Assembly (NCBI GenBank): GCA_013396525.1
Contig: VWYX01000120.1
Coordinates: forward strand, 174,402-238,401
DNA length: 64,000 nucleotides
Source of the DNA: Chaetorhynchus papuensis
Lineage: Eukaryota; Chordata; Aves; Passeriformes; Rhipiduridae
Direction of reading: 5' to 3'
Under the pieces are notes generated by a model that saw only the letters and a program-made list of their open reading frames with translations, had not been told where the DNA came from and did no database searches. Both the position numbers and the translations under genes were made by a program. Each line of letters opens with the position of its first letter. Position 1 is the first letter of the stretch. Shown one piece after another: positions 1 through 11,690 of this stretch.

Positions 1-564
1 TTTTGAACATTCTTCTTAAAATTTTAAAGAGTTTCTCTTCAAATGAAAACTGGGACTCTCACATAATCACACAACTTCAGAATTAAGAGCTTTCAAAGAC
101 ATGGCCATAGTAAAATTAGAAGAGATAAAACATTGCATATCCTTTACAGCCAGGTAAATGCATACCTAAGACTTTACAGGATGGAGACCTGCTTCTGACT
201 AACTATGACTGAGTCTGTACTGCACCAGTGAAGGGAGTGGAGACAACAAATTTGTTGTGAGTGGTGGTTGTTGTGGAATGGGAAACAATCTGTCCAAGCT
301 CATGTGAAGCTAAGACATAGGATTTATTAGCTGAGAAGCAGAAGATGGTGGGACTCCATGTGCAAAAGCACTGTATTGTTTGATCTTTCTAATCTGTTAT
401 CAAGACAACTCTATTTACCACATTGTGGCCATGTGTACGTGTTCTGTATGACTCAAATATAGGTTTCTTCCCCAACTCTGGACACCTTTCCCAACACTGG
501 TCACTTCTAAGATTCAGCTGAACAGAGTGCAGAGCCATCTTGTCTTGACTAAGCTTTTGCCAAG
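1..564. other. Unique non-coding sequence
   Basis: No exon, RNA gene or repeat is recognisable before the CR1 tail. The short minus-strand open frame at 389-631 overlaps the CR1 tail and shows no coding signature. Confidence 0.5.
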
Positions 565-622
565 AAAGATTGAACCAGTTTATCCTTAAGGTCCCTTCCA
601 ACCTGGTACTTAATGAGTCTGT
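565..622 (+). mobile_element. CR1 LINE 3' end fragment
   Basis: The stretch CCTTAAGGTCCCTTCCAACC, followed shortly by a degenerate terminal octamer (GTCTGTGA), is the hallmark of the last ~60 bp of avian CR1 retrotransposons read 5' to 3'. The element therefore lies on the plus strand with its 3' end near 622. CR1 copies are usually 5'-truncated because reverse transcription starts at the 3' end and stops early, and only the tail is visible here. No target-site duplication is expected for CR1. The subfamily cannot be assigned from so short a piece. Confidence 0.75.
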
Positions 623-1111
623 GACAGTCAAATTTCAGATGTAGTGCCCGAAATGTTTTCAGTGTTTAATTCTGAAATATTTTGGTTTTGAGTATAATTT
701 TTCTGTTTCATTTAGCAGAGAGAGCTTCCTGCAAAACAACATCAGAGGAGGGAGAGAGCAGTTTCAGGTCTGAGAATCCCCATAAAAGGAAGACGTGAAA
801 ATAAGAATGGAAGAAGGGTAAGTGAGGAAGGTACTCTAAATATAGAAATGGTGATAAAGATACTGAGACCTGAGTGCCAATATAGATTTAAAAGTCCAGA
901 ACGCAGATGAGGGGAAATTTAAAAAGTGTCTATTCGATTATGTCAACAACTATTGAAAAAAAAAATCAATTAATCTATGTAACAAAAGCTGTGACACGAA
1001 TCAGAAATGCTGAGCTAACTATAATAGCAATATCAATGGTCATCAAGAGTCTTAGTATTAAATACATTGGTTAACATTACTGCTATTTATTGTGCTTACT
1101 GTGTTACAGCT
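623..1111. other. Unique non-coding sequence
   Basis: A+T-rich sequence with an A run near 957-966. I see no gene and no repeat that I can name. Confidence 0.5.
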
Positions 1112-1225
1112 ATACCAAAGAATTTAATATCTATGTGTGAAGATAAGAGACATTCAGTCAACAGATGGGAAAGGCACAAGCAAACAGTAAATGCTGGTCA
1201 GTATGGCAGGCACCACTCAAGACAT
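1112..1225 (+). mobile_element. Ancient amniote SINE-like relic (MIR-like group)
   Basis: From the CCAAAGAATTTAATATCTA segment through AACAGATGGGAAAGGCACAAG to GCTGGTCAGTATGGCAGGCA, the order of blocks follows a dispersed repeat I know from turtle and crocodilian DNA: an 'AAAGAGCTTACAATCTAAA' block, then 'ACAGATGGGGAG', then 'TGGTCAGCATGATAGGCA'. The match is gapped and diverged, consistent with great age. The exact family name is not certain. It could be the body of a MIR-type SINE or the tail of an older LINE. Confidence 0.5.
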
Positions 1226-4200
1226 GGGCTACTTCACCTTTGTGACTAACATTTTATAGGTGTCACAGAGGAAAATTTTGCAGGTGATTAACCAGTGAAT
1301 TTTGCAGGTATTTATGGGTGGGTTACAGGGCAAGTGAGAGCAGGATGTTTGGCTGTGCTAGATGGACAGGCTCTGTGAGGGGATGACTGCATGTGCAGTA
1401 GGAAGGGGACATCTGTGCACTATGCAACTCGAGAGGAGAGTGCCAGACAGGTTTTCACCGGCACTTTTGAAGACTTACAACCCCCAGCCAATGCAGCCAA
1501 CGCATCTCAAATGTACAACAGCACCAGGAGAACTTCTCAGGTTCGCCCATGTGATTAGTGCTCAGCCTGAACACCCCTGTTAACCACATTGACAGCTTCT
1601 TGCTGATAAACAGCACTTACATCAACACAACACCAGTAATTTTGCAGTCACACAGGGTTATCTCTGTGAACATCACTTTATCTGTTTACTGCACAGCTGT
1701 TCCCTGACTCTCTCCATGAGCTGCTCTTGCAGGAGAGTTGCTGTGTCCTTGTGGGAGTGTAGGGACCCATAGCAACCACTAGAGCATATGGATTCATTTC
1801 TTCCATTCAGATGGATTGCACTTTCTTCCAACAGCAATGTAAATATATCATGAAAACTTCTGTTTGGGGACTATCAAAAGGCTTGGGCTAAAACCAAGAG
1901 AAGAGCGTGACTTAACTGAGAAGTATCCTTAGAGGCAAAAGGATTTTCTCTTTCCGTATACTCCCCTGCTGGTCTGTAGCCCTTTCACGTATTTCCCTAT
2001 TCTTTCAAGCTAAATATTTTCTTTCTTGATGTTCTTTTCAGGATTTTTTCTCCCCAGGAAACCACTAGGCCTTCCCATTCCCTACACCAAGGTACCAGCC
2101 TCAAGTTCCCTACTGCCACCTCTGCTGACAGTGTCCCCTCTCTGTCCCTCTATGCTGCCTGCTCTGTTAACCTCTCACCATAACCTACATTCCCATGGGC
2201 TGTCACCCTGCGGGGCAGCTTGGGAACATGTAAGCACCACCCAGTGATATTTGGACAGCCTGGGAAGAGTGTGAAGAATGTTAAGTACAGTGCAAGAGTG
2301 TATGCACAGTATGGATGCACAGCCCTCAAAAAAAGAAGTGTCCCAACAGATTTTTGTAAATTTACCTTCAACATTAAAAAAAAATCATAGTGGCAAGGGT
2401 CAAAATAGTTGACAGTGAAGATATAATAACTGTCCTTATTGTTGATTCTAAAGCTATTGAACTTCTAATGAAATTAGAAAATACTTTCAGCTGAAAGCTC
2501 CCTTTATCTGTGATTTTAGTAGGGACACATTGTACACTTCAGTTTTTTTCCATTCATTTACTCCCAGATAAGCAGTATGCTATTACTCTCTAGTGGTGCT
2601 GTCTTCAGGGACTATTTCTGTCCGGCACTTGGGAGAATGCATTATGAGATGTCAGCATGTGTGAGCAGAGATAGTATGGCTCGTCATGTACCGATAGGCC
2701 ATATTCTGCTATAAAATGATGGCTTTGTCTTTTATCACTGTCACAGTCTTACTTAACAAGCTGTGACTCTGTGGTTCATCACAAAGAAAACTGTCATCCC
2801 TAGATACGTGCCTTGAATGTCCTTTCATCTTCCATGCAGGTAGGATCTGCTGTGTGACATCAAGCAGAACAGTAACTCCAGATGGACTCTGGTAGTGCAG
2901 CAGTATATTAACAAAGGGGTTCACTGGCACAAATCCAGGTTTTGCACCTTAGATTAGATTACAGGGATAAGGAAAACATATGCAAGCTTTTAAACGAAGC
3001 AAGACCTGGTAATATGTCGTAAATATAATTAGAAAAGGAAATGTTAGTAATCCATTGTGTTTAAGTGATAATTTATTTATCACGGTGTTATTCCAAGTAA
3101 CAGATAAATCAATTAGAGTTCCTTTAGAAAGCAAATAAATAGTGTTGGTTCAATGGGGTGATGACAGATGAAGTGTTTTGAGAAACCCATAAGTTCTGTA
3201 GATAGATTTCTCCACATAATTATATTTAGGATGAAATTTAGGAATCATTGACCTTCACTAAAGACTGTGATGCTGCTAGCAATTTATCTGTCTCTTAGCA
3301 GTTCTGTTCATAAGGTCACTGAACAAAGAAACAGTGTCCATTGCTAGGATCAGAGACAGACACCTAAGGAGAAAAGCCTTCAGCATTTCCAGAGGGCACA
3401 TATATTAAATAGTTATACAGGGTGTTTAGTGGGTGCTTTGCACCAGAGCCTGCAGGTCAGAATTTTTCTGGCAGAGGAAAATGGACGTATTCCGCTCACT
3501 TCAGCATTTCGTATGGCCATGGGACATATTATACTGCCTGTTGTGATTCTGCAGATCGGATTAAACTACTTTGTGGACATTAAAGTATAAATATTTCATG
3601 TGAGCTTTTACAGGGCTGACTTTAAACTAAGATGCTGAAGTACTTCTCCATATTCCTCTTTCCTGGGATTTTGCATTTTAAAACCAGTCCTCCCTTGCAC
3701 AAAGTTGTTCTTCCGTGTGACTGCGTTTTAATTGTGTAAGTGGGAAAGCCAGGTATATTCACTCTTATGAGGCACAGGCTTCCAATCCCAGTGCAGCAAA
3801 AGAAGAAAGAGATGTCTGTCAGTCAACAAAAGTGTCTTCTGAGGGTGTAAAATTACAGAGAGTGGAAACAGAGTAGTTTCTCCATTGATGGAAAATTGCA
3901 GCATTCACATATAATAGTGCTGCGAGGATTTGAGGGATGCCAAGGAAGCCTGTGTGGATGTGTTACCAGTAGAAGTGCCTGTCTGCCTGGTGCTTAAAAA
4001 TAGAAAAGAGGGTGTTGAGTACATAGAAATTGATGTTGAAGAATTTCTGACCTCTTTATTTTGAAAAAGTGTCATCTCACTCTGCCTGACTCTAGGTGTT
4101 CTCACCCCTATCAGCGCTCAGAGACTTGAAACGAATTATAAGTCCCTGGAAATGAGGTTACAGATAATCTCTACTTGGATAGTGTTTCTTCAGTGATTCT

Positions 4201-4961
4201 GGGTGTAAGCTTTCTGCCAGTGGTAACTTTTAGCTGTACTGAAAAATGGTACCACTTACGCATGAGTATAGGTCGTGCAGACCATTTGGACTTCTTACCT
4301 GGGAGGAAGAGAAATCAAACCACTGGTTTTGTTTCACTTTAAAATCTATGCTTAGGTGAGTGGGCAGTGTATTAATCTTTCCTGTTGCTGGTATTTTGCC
4401 AGAGGGATAACCAGTTCCAAAGGTCCCATTAAAATTGCTTTATGCTTAAGTTAAACCCCACTGTAAATTCTGGCCTTCTCTGCCTCTCCCTATCCCAAAA
4501 GCTCGTGTTATGTGTGTGCACTAACAGACTCTGAGACTGAGCCGAAAATCATCTCTAGGAAAAACACACATGTGCTAAGATTAGGCAGCATGAAGAATAA
4601 GTTTTTTCACTTGCCTCATAGTAAGATTAATTTATCATGGCAGTTTCATCCTCTTGGGCCTTTCTACTTACTAATGATTCTAGCTCTTGGACTTACCTCT
4701 TATCAAAAATAGATTTGGTTTTCATTCTGAATGTAATATGTCTCCCATGGACATTACAGTAACGAAAGTATATGGTGGCAAAATTCCCATTGCAATGACC
4801 AAAGGCTGAAATCTCTTGTGTCTTCCCAATGAAAGGCTCAAGTAATGCCCACTGAAGATTTTGTTTTCATCTTTTACAGTTTGACCAGTGCGGAAGTTGA
4901 ACACTTTATGTTGTGATTGAGTTGTGTAGCAAAAACTTTGTGATATGAACATCTGCTACTA
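1226..4961. other. Unique non-coding sequence
   Basis: Nothing here exceeds a chance open frame. Two copies of the 12-mer AATTTTGCAGGT lie 23 bp apart (about 1274-1308). A short A-run occurs near 2375. No RNA gene or mobile element was recognised. Confidence 0.5.
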
Positions 4962-5563
4962 TGTGCTGGTTATGTATGCCTGGGATAGAGTTAGTTTTCT
5001 TCACAGTATGTAGCATGGGGCTATGTTTTTGGATTTTTCTGGAAACAGTACTGATAATTCTGGACTATTTTCATTATTGCTGAGCCTTTTCTGCTCCTCA
5101 CACAGAGCAAAGGCATTTTCTGCTCCTCACACGTCCCACCAGTGAGGAGAATAGAGGTGCACAAGGAGCTGAGATGGGACACAGCTGGGAGAGCTGCCCC
5201 CAGCTGACAACATGGATATCCCACACCATATGGTGTCATGCTCAGCATGCAAACTCGGGGGAAGAAGGAGAAAGGGGGAATGTTTGGAGTGACAGTGTTT
5301 GTCTTCCCAAGTCACCGTCACTTGTGGTGGAGGCCTGGCTGTCCTGGAGATGGCTGGACACTGCCTGCCCATGGGAACTGGTGGGTGAGTGACTTGTTTG
5401 GCTTTGCTTGTGTGCACAGCTATTCCTTTACCTACTGAACTGCCTTTTCCTCAACTAAGTTTTCTCATTTTTACCCTTCTGATTGTCTCCCCCACCCTGG
5501 TGTGGTGGAAATGAGTGATGTCCTGTGTGGGGCTTAATTACCAGCTGGAGTTAAACCATGACA
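4962..5563 (+). mobile_element. Solo LTR of an avian endogenous retrovirus
   Basis: This ~600-bp unit reads from TG (about 4962-4964) to a 3' end of TTAAACCATGACA (5551-5563). It carries the succession of blocks typical of an LTR family widespread in bird genomes: GGGATAGAGTTAGTTTTCTT near the 5' end, a CACAAGGAGCTGAGATGGGA block, the CCATATGGTGTCATGCTCAG block just before the expected TATA position, GTCTTCCCAAGTCACCGT, GGAGATGGCTGGACACTG, and a pyrimidine-rich 3' third ending in the GGTTAAACC-like terminus. The TATA and polyadenylation positions are mutated (CATGCAAAC and CTACTGAACT), so promoter and poly(A) function are probably lost. There is no second LTR, primer-binding site or gag/pol sequence next to it, so it is a solo LTR left by recombination. 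I could not find a clean target-site duplication, and the 5' boundary is uncertain by a few bases. A 17-bp duplication lies inside (5087-5103 and 5116-5132). Confidence 0.85.
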
Positions 5564-5611
5564 GACCTCATAAGGTTGGGCCACTAGCAAATTTTGCAAC
5601 ACACAAGTCAG

Positions 5612-5680
5612 ATCATAGAATCATGGAGTCGTTAAGGTTGGAAAAGACCTTTAAGATCCTTAAGTCCAACCATCAAAGTT
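5612..5680 (-). mobile_element. CR1 LINE 3' end fragment, reverse orientation
   Basis: ATCATAGAATCATGG followed by GTTAAGGTTGGAAAAGACCT and AAGTCCAACCATCAA is the reverse complement of the avian CR1 3' terminus, including the terminal octamer repeat (ATCATAGAATCATGG). The 3' end is therefore at 5612 and the body, now truncated, runs toward higher coordinates. It lies about 50 bp downstream of the LTR. It is the best preserved of the CR1 tails in this window and so probably the youngest of them. Confidence 0.87.
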
Positions 5681-8124
5681 AGATACTCATCTTCCCTTTC
5701 CGCTGCAGAGAAAGACGTGGGATACACAGAATCCAGCATAGCAAGGAGGTGACCGTTTGATGCAGTTCATGGAAAGGAGAGGTAAGACTTAACTCTTTCC
5801 CAGAAGATTAATGGGATTACGGATGTACTCTTATCCCCAAGTTTTCTCCTGAAAGGAAACATTCCGCCCTTTTCCTGAGCAGCAGCAAAGCTTTTCAAAC
5901 CGGCTGGTGGTACTGCAGCCCATTTCTGTAGTAACTCAGTGGGATTCTAATCACTGGGGCACTTGCCATGCCTGCTAATTGTTGTGTTTCCTTTTTCCAC
6001 CTCAGAGTAGATTGCACTCTGTGTGCACAAGTGTACAGTGGACAAAATGTTAGTGCTGTTGCAATAAACCTTGTGTGGGTGCATTCACACTTATTTAATC
6101 TATCTGATTCAATATTACGCACACTTTGTATCATTCACTGGGTATTTTTGGAGTGAAAAATGGTGTGCAATATATCAGTTATCATTTTGCTCCCCTCCTT
6201 TTCATGAGTTGCTGTAAGTCAGTGTACATAATGGCTTTAGACTATGATAATTCAGGCAGAAGAATGTTGATTTTAATCTATCATAAGTTATGAGTCCTAA
6301 ATGATGAAAATATGTCTTCATATAATAAGAATACTTCCTGAAAGTGTTGGTCTATAATATCGTTTTCCATACCTTCCTTTGCTTTTGATTTGATCTAAAT
6401 GTCTGCTTTATTCAGTGAGTATGCACTAAAATTATAAACTGCTTTGTCTCTAGAAAACAAACCTTTACACGCAATTTTTTCACCTCAACACATTATGTAA
6501 TAGCTCAAATGAGAGCACAAAACAACACAAAAACAGCTGGTGGGAAACTTTATTCAACATTAGGCACTTTCAAGGCTAACCACTGTTCAGTGTAATGTGC
6601 ATGGCTTAATGCATCATATGTCTTTACTAATTTAAGCTGATTGTGCAAAAAGGTCTTTGTAGGGACACCAGTGGACGGCTTCTGTTATGGAATCATGCGG
6701 AAGCTGAAGGTTTGCTACATTTGCTGCATAATGTAGCCAAGGTTATTTTTACTTTCCATTTTGTTTTTAAAAAGTGGTGCTAAAAACACAGAGGTGGAAA
6801 AAATGGAGAACTGGTTTATAGTCACAAAACGTCTATGCAAGTAAAAGCATAGGAGAAGAGTATTATTCTCTAGGTTAGCATTCTGAATATAGATACTAGC
6901 ATCAGTTTTTGAGTTTTTGGACTTTTAGAGTTTGAATGAACCAGCATCAAGAGATTTGGAGTTGCAATTAGATTTTTTTTCTGTACTGTGCCCGTTTTGA
7001 GACCATTTACGTCTCTGCTAATGTTGCTTTTATGATTCTTTTGCATTTTAAAGGTTACCAAATAGGGAGTTGCTAAGAATTTTGGCAAAGCTGCCTTGAA
7101 ATATTGTTGAAATGATCAAGAAAACACCTTGATGTTTATTCTTAATAACGTTAATTTCATGTTGCATTTAATAGAATTCCAGGACAGCTAGAACTAAACA
7201 TGAATACAACAATGTGTAAACTATGGTTTAGAAAGGAAAATATGTATTTTATTAAAAAGGTGAAGCCTTGAATGGAATTATATGTAACAAACGTGATTAA
7301 AAGTACTGGTTAAGTATATAAAATGATATGTATTTATTTGAGATGAGAAAGGTCATTTCAGGAAAATAAAGTCATCTGAGTCACTTACTTTCTCCAAATG
7401 CCTGCGGGATAACTATTGATGTATTTTAAATTACGTCAGTAACCATGACTTCCATGAGAAATTCTGTCTCCATTTGATTATTACAGCATCCTCCACACTT
7501 TGTTCTGGCCGTAGAACCACTGGGTCCCAGCAACAGGTCCTGAACAAGGGACATGGGACAGAACTGCAGAGGTGTTGAAGTTATAATTGTTCACTCTCCT
7601 GGTCGTTACAAGTTTTTTTTGGGCAGGTGTCTTGCAGAAATGTACCCCATGCTATACTGGGTGTGTATTGAGGGTTCACACTACTTTTTAGCTGAATTTC
7701 TAGCTACTCTTCATATGCTGGAAAGGCCTGAGAGTGCACTAGGCACCTCTGCTCTGCACTTGATGTGTTTTCTCAGACTCTAGCGTCCCTGAGAGACCAT
7801 CTTTTTCTGTGTTTGTTCATTCCCTAGGGTAATAAAAACCCCATGACTCAGCTGGGGTTTGTAGGCACAAGTACACAAGTAAATAAAACCTGTCATATAC
7901 AAATGCTGAACACAAAATAACGATGTTCTCGGGATACTGATCCATTTAGTTGAGTGAATATTAATGATTAAAATTCATTTATAATTTATCTGTTTACTGC
8001 CATTTTGTTTTTATATAACTATTATATAAATATCTATTAAAATATCATTCTTTTTAAACAGGAGACAGTTTGGGGTCAGTAAAAACAAAATAAAACTGTG
8101 CTGCACATTTCTTAAAACCAACAG
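5681..8124. other. Unique A+T-rich non-coding sequence
   Basis: No gene or named repeat. The open frames at 5895-6134, 5968-6156 and 7553-7783 have no recognisable domain. The run at 7980-8050 is strongly A+T-rich. Confidence 0.5.
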
Positions 8125-8275
8125 GTAAAGGTAAGCAGTAAAGTTCTTGCTTCCAAAAATAACTTTTTGTTACAGCACAGCAGTGAAAATTCATTTCAAG
8201 TAAAGGTAAGAAGTAAAATTCTGGCTTCCAAAAATAACTTTTTGTTACAGCTCAACAGTGAAAAACCAATTCAAA
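8125..8275. repeat. 75-bp tandem duplication, two copies
   Basis: Copy 1 (8125-8199) and copy 2 (8200-about 8275) both begin GTAAAGGTAAG, continue with AGTAAA(G/A)TTCT and CTTCCAAAAATAACTTTTTG, and then TTACAGC(A/T)CA(G/A)CAGTGAAAA. The two copies differ at only a handful of positions, so the duplication is fairly young compared with its surroundings. Each copy happens to contain a donor-like AGGTAAG and an acceptor-like TTTTTGTTACAG, but no coding frame supports an exon. Confidence 0.92.
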
Positions 8276-11200
8276 GTGCTGATGAACCAATCCTCTTCTG
8301 GTTGCTCTACTCTTTAGCAGGCTGCCCATTATCTGAATAATAGATAAGACTGCTGCTTCCAGACTGGGAGCAGCTCCTGCAGAGCAACCTCTGAGCCCTG
8401 TTTCCCTACTCATCCCAGCACAGGGAGACCAACCAGCAGTGGGGTGAAGCACAGAGCCAGCTTGGGAGAGGGAGGGTTACTCACCAGACTCCAAGCTTGG
8501 AGAAGCCCACACTGCCTGGCCTGCCCATCTCTGCACCCACTGCCCGCTTTTCCTGCATCCAAGTCATCCTCCTCTCCTCGTCCCTGATCATGGAGAACTG
8601 AGGAACTTATTTGGTATTGATTGGACTGATTTATTTGGTTTCCAGAAAGTTACTTCATAGCACTTGTGAAAGCTTGGCAAAACTTATGGCTTTTATGAAA
8701 TATATGAAGATTAACCTGCTTTGCACATAATGAGAACAAAGTAATTGCTGAGGCATGACTTTGGTGTGTTTTGTTTTCCATTTTTATTCAGACACTCAGA
8801 GATATTGGTTTATTAACTTGTTCTCACTTTCTATGATCATAAGGAATTTATTCTACCAAAGAAAACAACTTCCTTCAACCTCCAAACCTGCATCTTCTTA
8901 GTAAGACCATATAAATAATTATAGCATTTTCCCTTCTTGTACATGAAACTCCTTGTTGTAAAGCCTACATGAGCTATACCTTTCCCCCGTTCTTCCCATG
9001 ATTTTCAAACAAGCTGAGCTGCCCTGGAAAATAGGTCAAGGCTGTGCTCAGTGCTGTGCCTCTGCTCAGGTGTTAGTCTTTGCAGGGTGCTGATCTGCAG
9101 AGCCAGCCTGGTTTAAACAGGAGGTGAAGGACTTGGGCCATATTAGCTGTAACCCCAGTACCAAAATATTTCTGTGCATGTCTTGGGCAGAGGCAAGGCA
9201 ACCTTCAGAGAAAGCATGGGCAAAGGTTTCTGTTTTGTGGTGTAAGTAATCCGTAAATGGGCCAGCCCTCCTGCATAGCTCGACCTCCTGTAGATGAGGA
9301 TCTACATCTGTAGATCTTCTCCTGTGAGTCTTTAATGTACAAATTCAGTTTTTGGCAACTAATTTCTTAATGAAGTTTCTACTGAATATTTTGAGAAGTT
9401 AAAAATTCTTTTCCCATTTTTCCTTCCTGTTCCTTATTTAAGCTCCAGAACATAGAAGATTTGTGTAAAATTTTGTACCTTGCTTGGACTGAAATGCTTT
9501 AGTATTTAAAGTGGCAAATATCTACAAGTGGCAAAACTGTATTGTTTTTCCTGTCAGGGCATTCTAATATACTCAAGGTTACACTATGTAAAAATAAGTG
9601 AAGAAATCTCTTGAAATAAGAAGAAAATAAATGTTTCATTTTCAAAACAATGAAGCCATCTCTCTCCTTTTGGAGAAACGGGATTTTTATTTTTCCTTTT
9701 ATGGTTGCAAATTTGTTGTGCTCTAAGGAAGGGCTGAAGTGGTGCTGGAGAGCAGCTGCTGTATGGCCAAGAGCAGCCTGGGGCTGAGGGCTCCCTTTGC
9801 AGGCAGTACATGGGAAAGAGGAAGCCAGAGTCCCAGGTGTGGTGGAGAGGAATCCACCTGGAGCTGTGGCCAGACTTGCTTAGATCCCAGCAGTTACTGG
9901 AGCTGGATGAAGCATGGTTGAGAGACAAGGAGTGTCAGACAGGTGTTTGTTGTTATTTTGTCACTACTCAAGAGTTCCTTTTTCTAATGATGAAGTAATT
10001 ATTACAGCTCCTGCTCTGAAGAACCTGATTTCTTGGTTTCTTTAATTGATTTTAAGCCTCTTGGTCTTACTGGGGTGCACCTTATAAAGTAGATCAAGAC
10101 AGATATTTTGTAACCACTGATAAACTTGTGATCCTCTCATCTGTCTGTAAAAACTGCATAGGAGTAAATTTGGTTTTATACCTCTTTGTAGCTGTAAATA
10201 AGTACTGTGTCTTATGTTTTAAAAACTGGGAAAATTTCAAAATCCTGTCTTACTGGGGATATTTTACAGGTGAAAAAAAATTGATGAATACCACAGCGTA
10301 CTGCCTGGCAGACCTGCATGAGGTAAGAGTCAAGGATTATATCTATGCTTGAGACAAACTATTTTGATTTCTGTCTCACATCATGATGAGTTTGTGGCTT
10401 GAGCAAAAGAAAAGCAGTGTGTGTATCTTGTTACTGCAATCAACTTCATAATAAATACTCTATAGGATCTGTAGAAAGTTCTTCCAGGTTTTTTCCTGTT
10501 TCTGCAACTGTAGAGAGTGCATAAGGAATACTTCAAACGCTGAGTGCAAATTTGTTGATGCTATTTTAACTTCAGATCGTTGTTTTAGCAGAGTTCTGTG
10601 GGTTTATGGAATAAGAAGAAAATTGGCTCAGGGAAGTAAAAAATAGGAAAGAAAGTGAGGGAAAAGCAAAAATCACAGATGGATGATACTATAAATGGAT
10701 GAAACTGTAAGTAATGAAGAACACAATTGTTAGCTATTTACAGACTTACTTAAAATCAATAGAGGACAATGACACTTCAGTACAGACAAATGTAGAACAA
10801 GGATGGCTTTTCAGAGATATGCACTTGGCAGTGATTGTTTGGGAAATGGGGAGGGGGAGAAATAAAAGGTGTAAGTATGCTGGGACAGATACAGGACTGG
10901 AGTAGGTGGGCAAGGTACAGCTTTTCCTGGTTATTCAGCTTCCTCGCAGTAAACACACTTCAAAAACAACATATTCAGACTCAGCTACCTGCTACAAGCC
11001 ACCAAGCATCTATTAAAGGAAGGAAGAATCAAAAAATAACACTGTGTGGAAAAACAGCGGTTGAACTTATTTAAATTAGGACCCTTATTTCTGCTTGGAT
11101 TTTTCTGATGGAGGCAGTTTGCCCTGCGGTGTGAACTGTTGTTTACACTTGTCTAAATCCAGCCTAGTCTCAGCCTTAGATTGTGGGTCTCTGGCTTTAG

Positions 11201-11624
11201 TGGAGGAAAAGAGAGGCTGAAAGTTGGGTTTGCTGATCTTTTTATGGATTTTGGCAATAGGAATTATCCTGATGGTGCAGGCTTTCAGAGATGCATTGCA
11301 GAGGCAAGAATAAAAGTGTCACGTATAATATCTCTCCCACCTGACAGCCCCAAAGCTCTGACTTTCCTTATAAACTCATGGCATGCTGGGGTAACAGGAG
11401 TTTTACTGTCTTTTCAGTTTTGCATCTTGCTGTGTTCCTGCTTTAAAAACACGACAAAAATCTTCATTTGTGCCTCTCTTTACTCTGGTACCCAGCAATA
11501 AGGGCTGATAAATGCTGCCAATATCATGGAATAGTGTTTTATACTCACTTTGTACAAGTGAGAAAGGTCACACGAGATCATGGTTATGGAGGGAAGGTCA
11601 ATATCTGAAAGGATTATAAAAGGA
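8276..11624. other. Unique non-coding sequence
   Basis: The stretch has a small GC-richer patch at about 9720-9930, with overlapping chance frames on both strands, and the hairpin cluster at 9290-9316. Nothing supports an exon. The frames at 9584-9928 (minus) and 11181-11501 (plus) show no family resemblance. Confidence 0.5.
9290..9316. other. Overlapping alternative hairpins
   Basis: GTAGAT (9290-9295), GATCTAC (9299-9305) and GTAGATC (9310-9316) are mutually complementary. The middle segment can pair with either neighbour across a 3-4-nt loop, giving two mutually exclusive stems. The stems are only 6-7 bp, and nothing shows that this is transcribed. Confidence 0.35.
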
Positions 11625-11690
11625 AAAATTGAAAGAGCAACAAGTAATGCATTTAGGAGACAGAAACAATAAATTATGAGTGCACACTCT
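11625..11690 (+). mobile_element. Possible CR1/L3-type LINE scrap
   Basis: AAGTAATGCATTTAGGA, followed by an AACAATAAATTAT-like stretch, resembles the CR1 ORF2 region downstream of the reverse-transcriptase core, where an 'AAAGTAATGCATTTAGGA' block is conserved. Only about 60 bp can be aligned by eye and the flanks do not continue the match, so it may be chance. Confidence 0.35.

Noticed and set aside
1274..1308. 12-mer AATTTTGCAGGT repeated 23 bp apart
   Set aside because: The intervening sequence is not repeated and the unit is short. Probably chance or a tiny slippage event.
6685..6715. GGAATCATGCGGAAGCTGAAGG resembling a CR1 tail
   Set aside because: Only scattered agreement with the CR1 terminus, and the expected downstream GGGACCT block is missing.
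5564..8124. Internal retroviral genes downstream of the LTR
   Set aside because: No primer-binding site, gag or pol similarity, and no second LTR. A CR1 tail and unique sequence follow instead.
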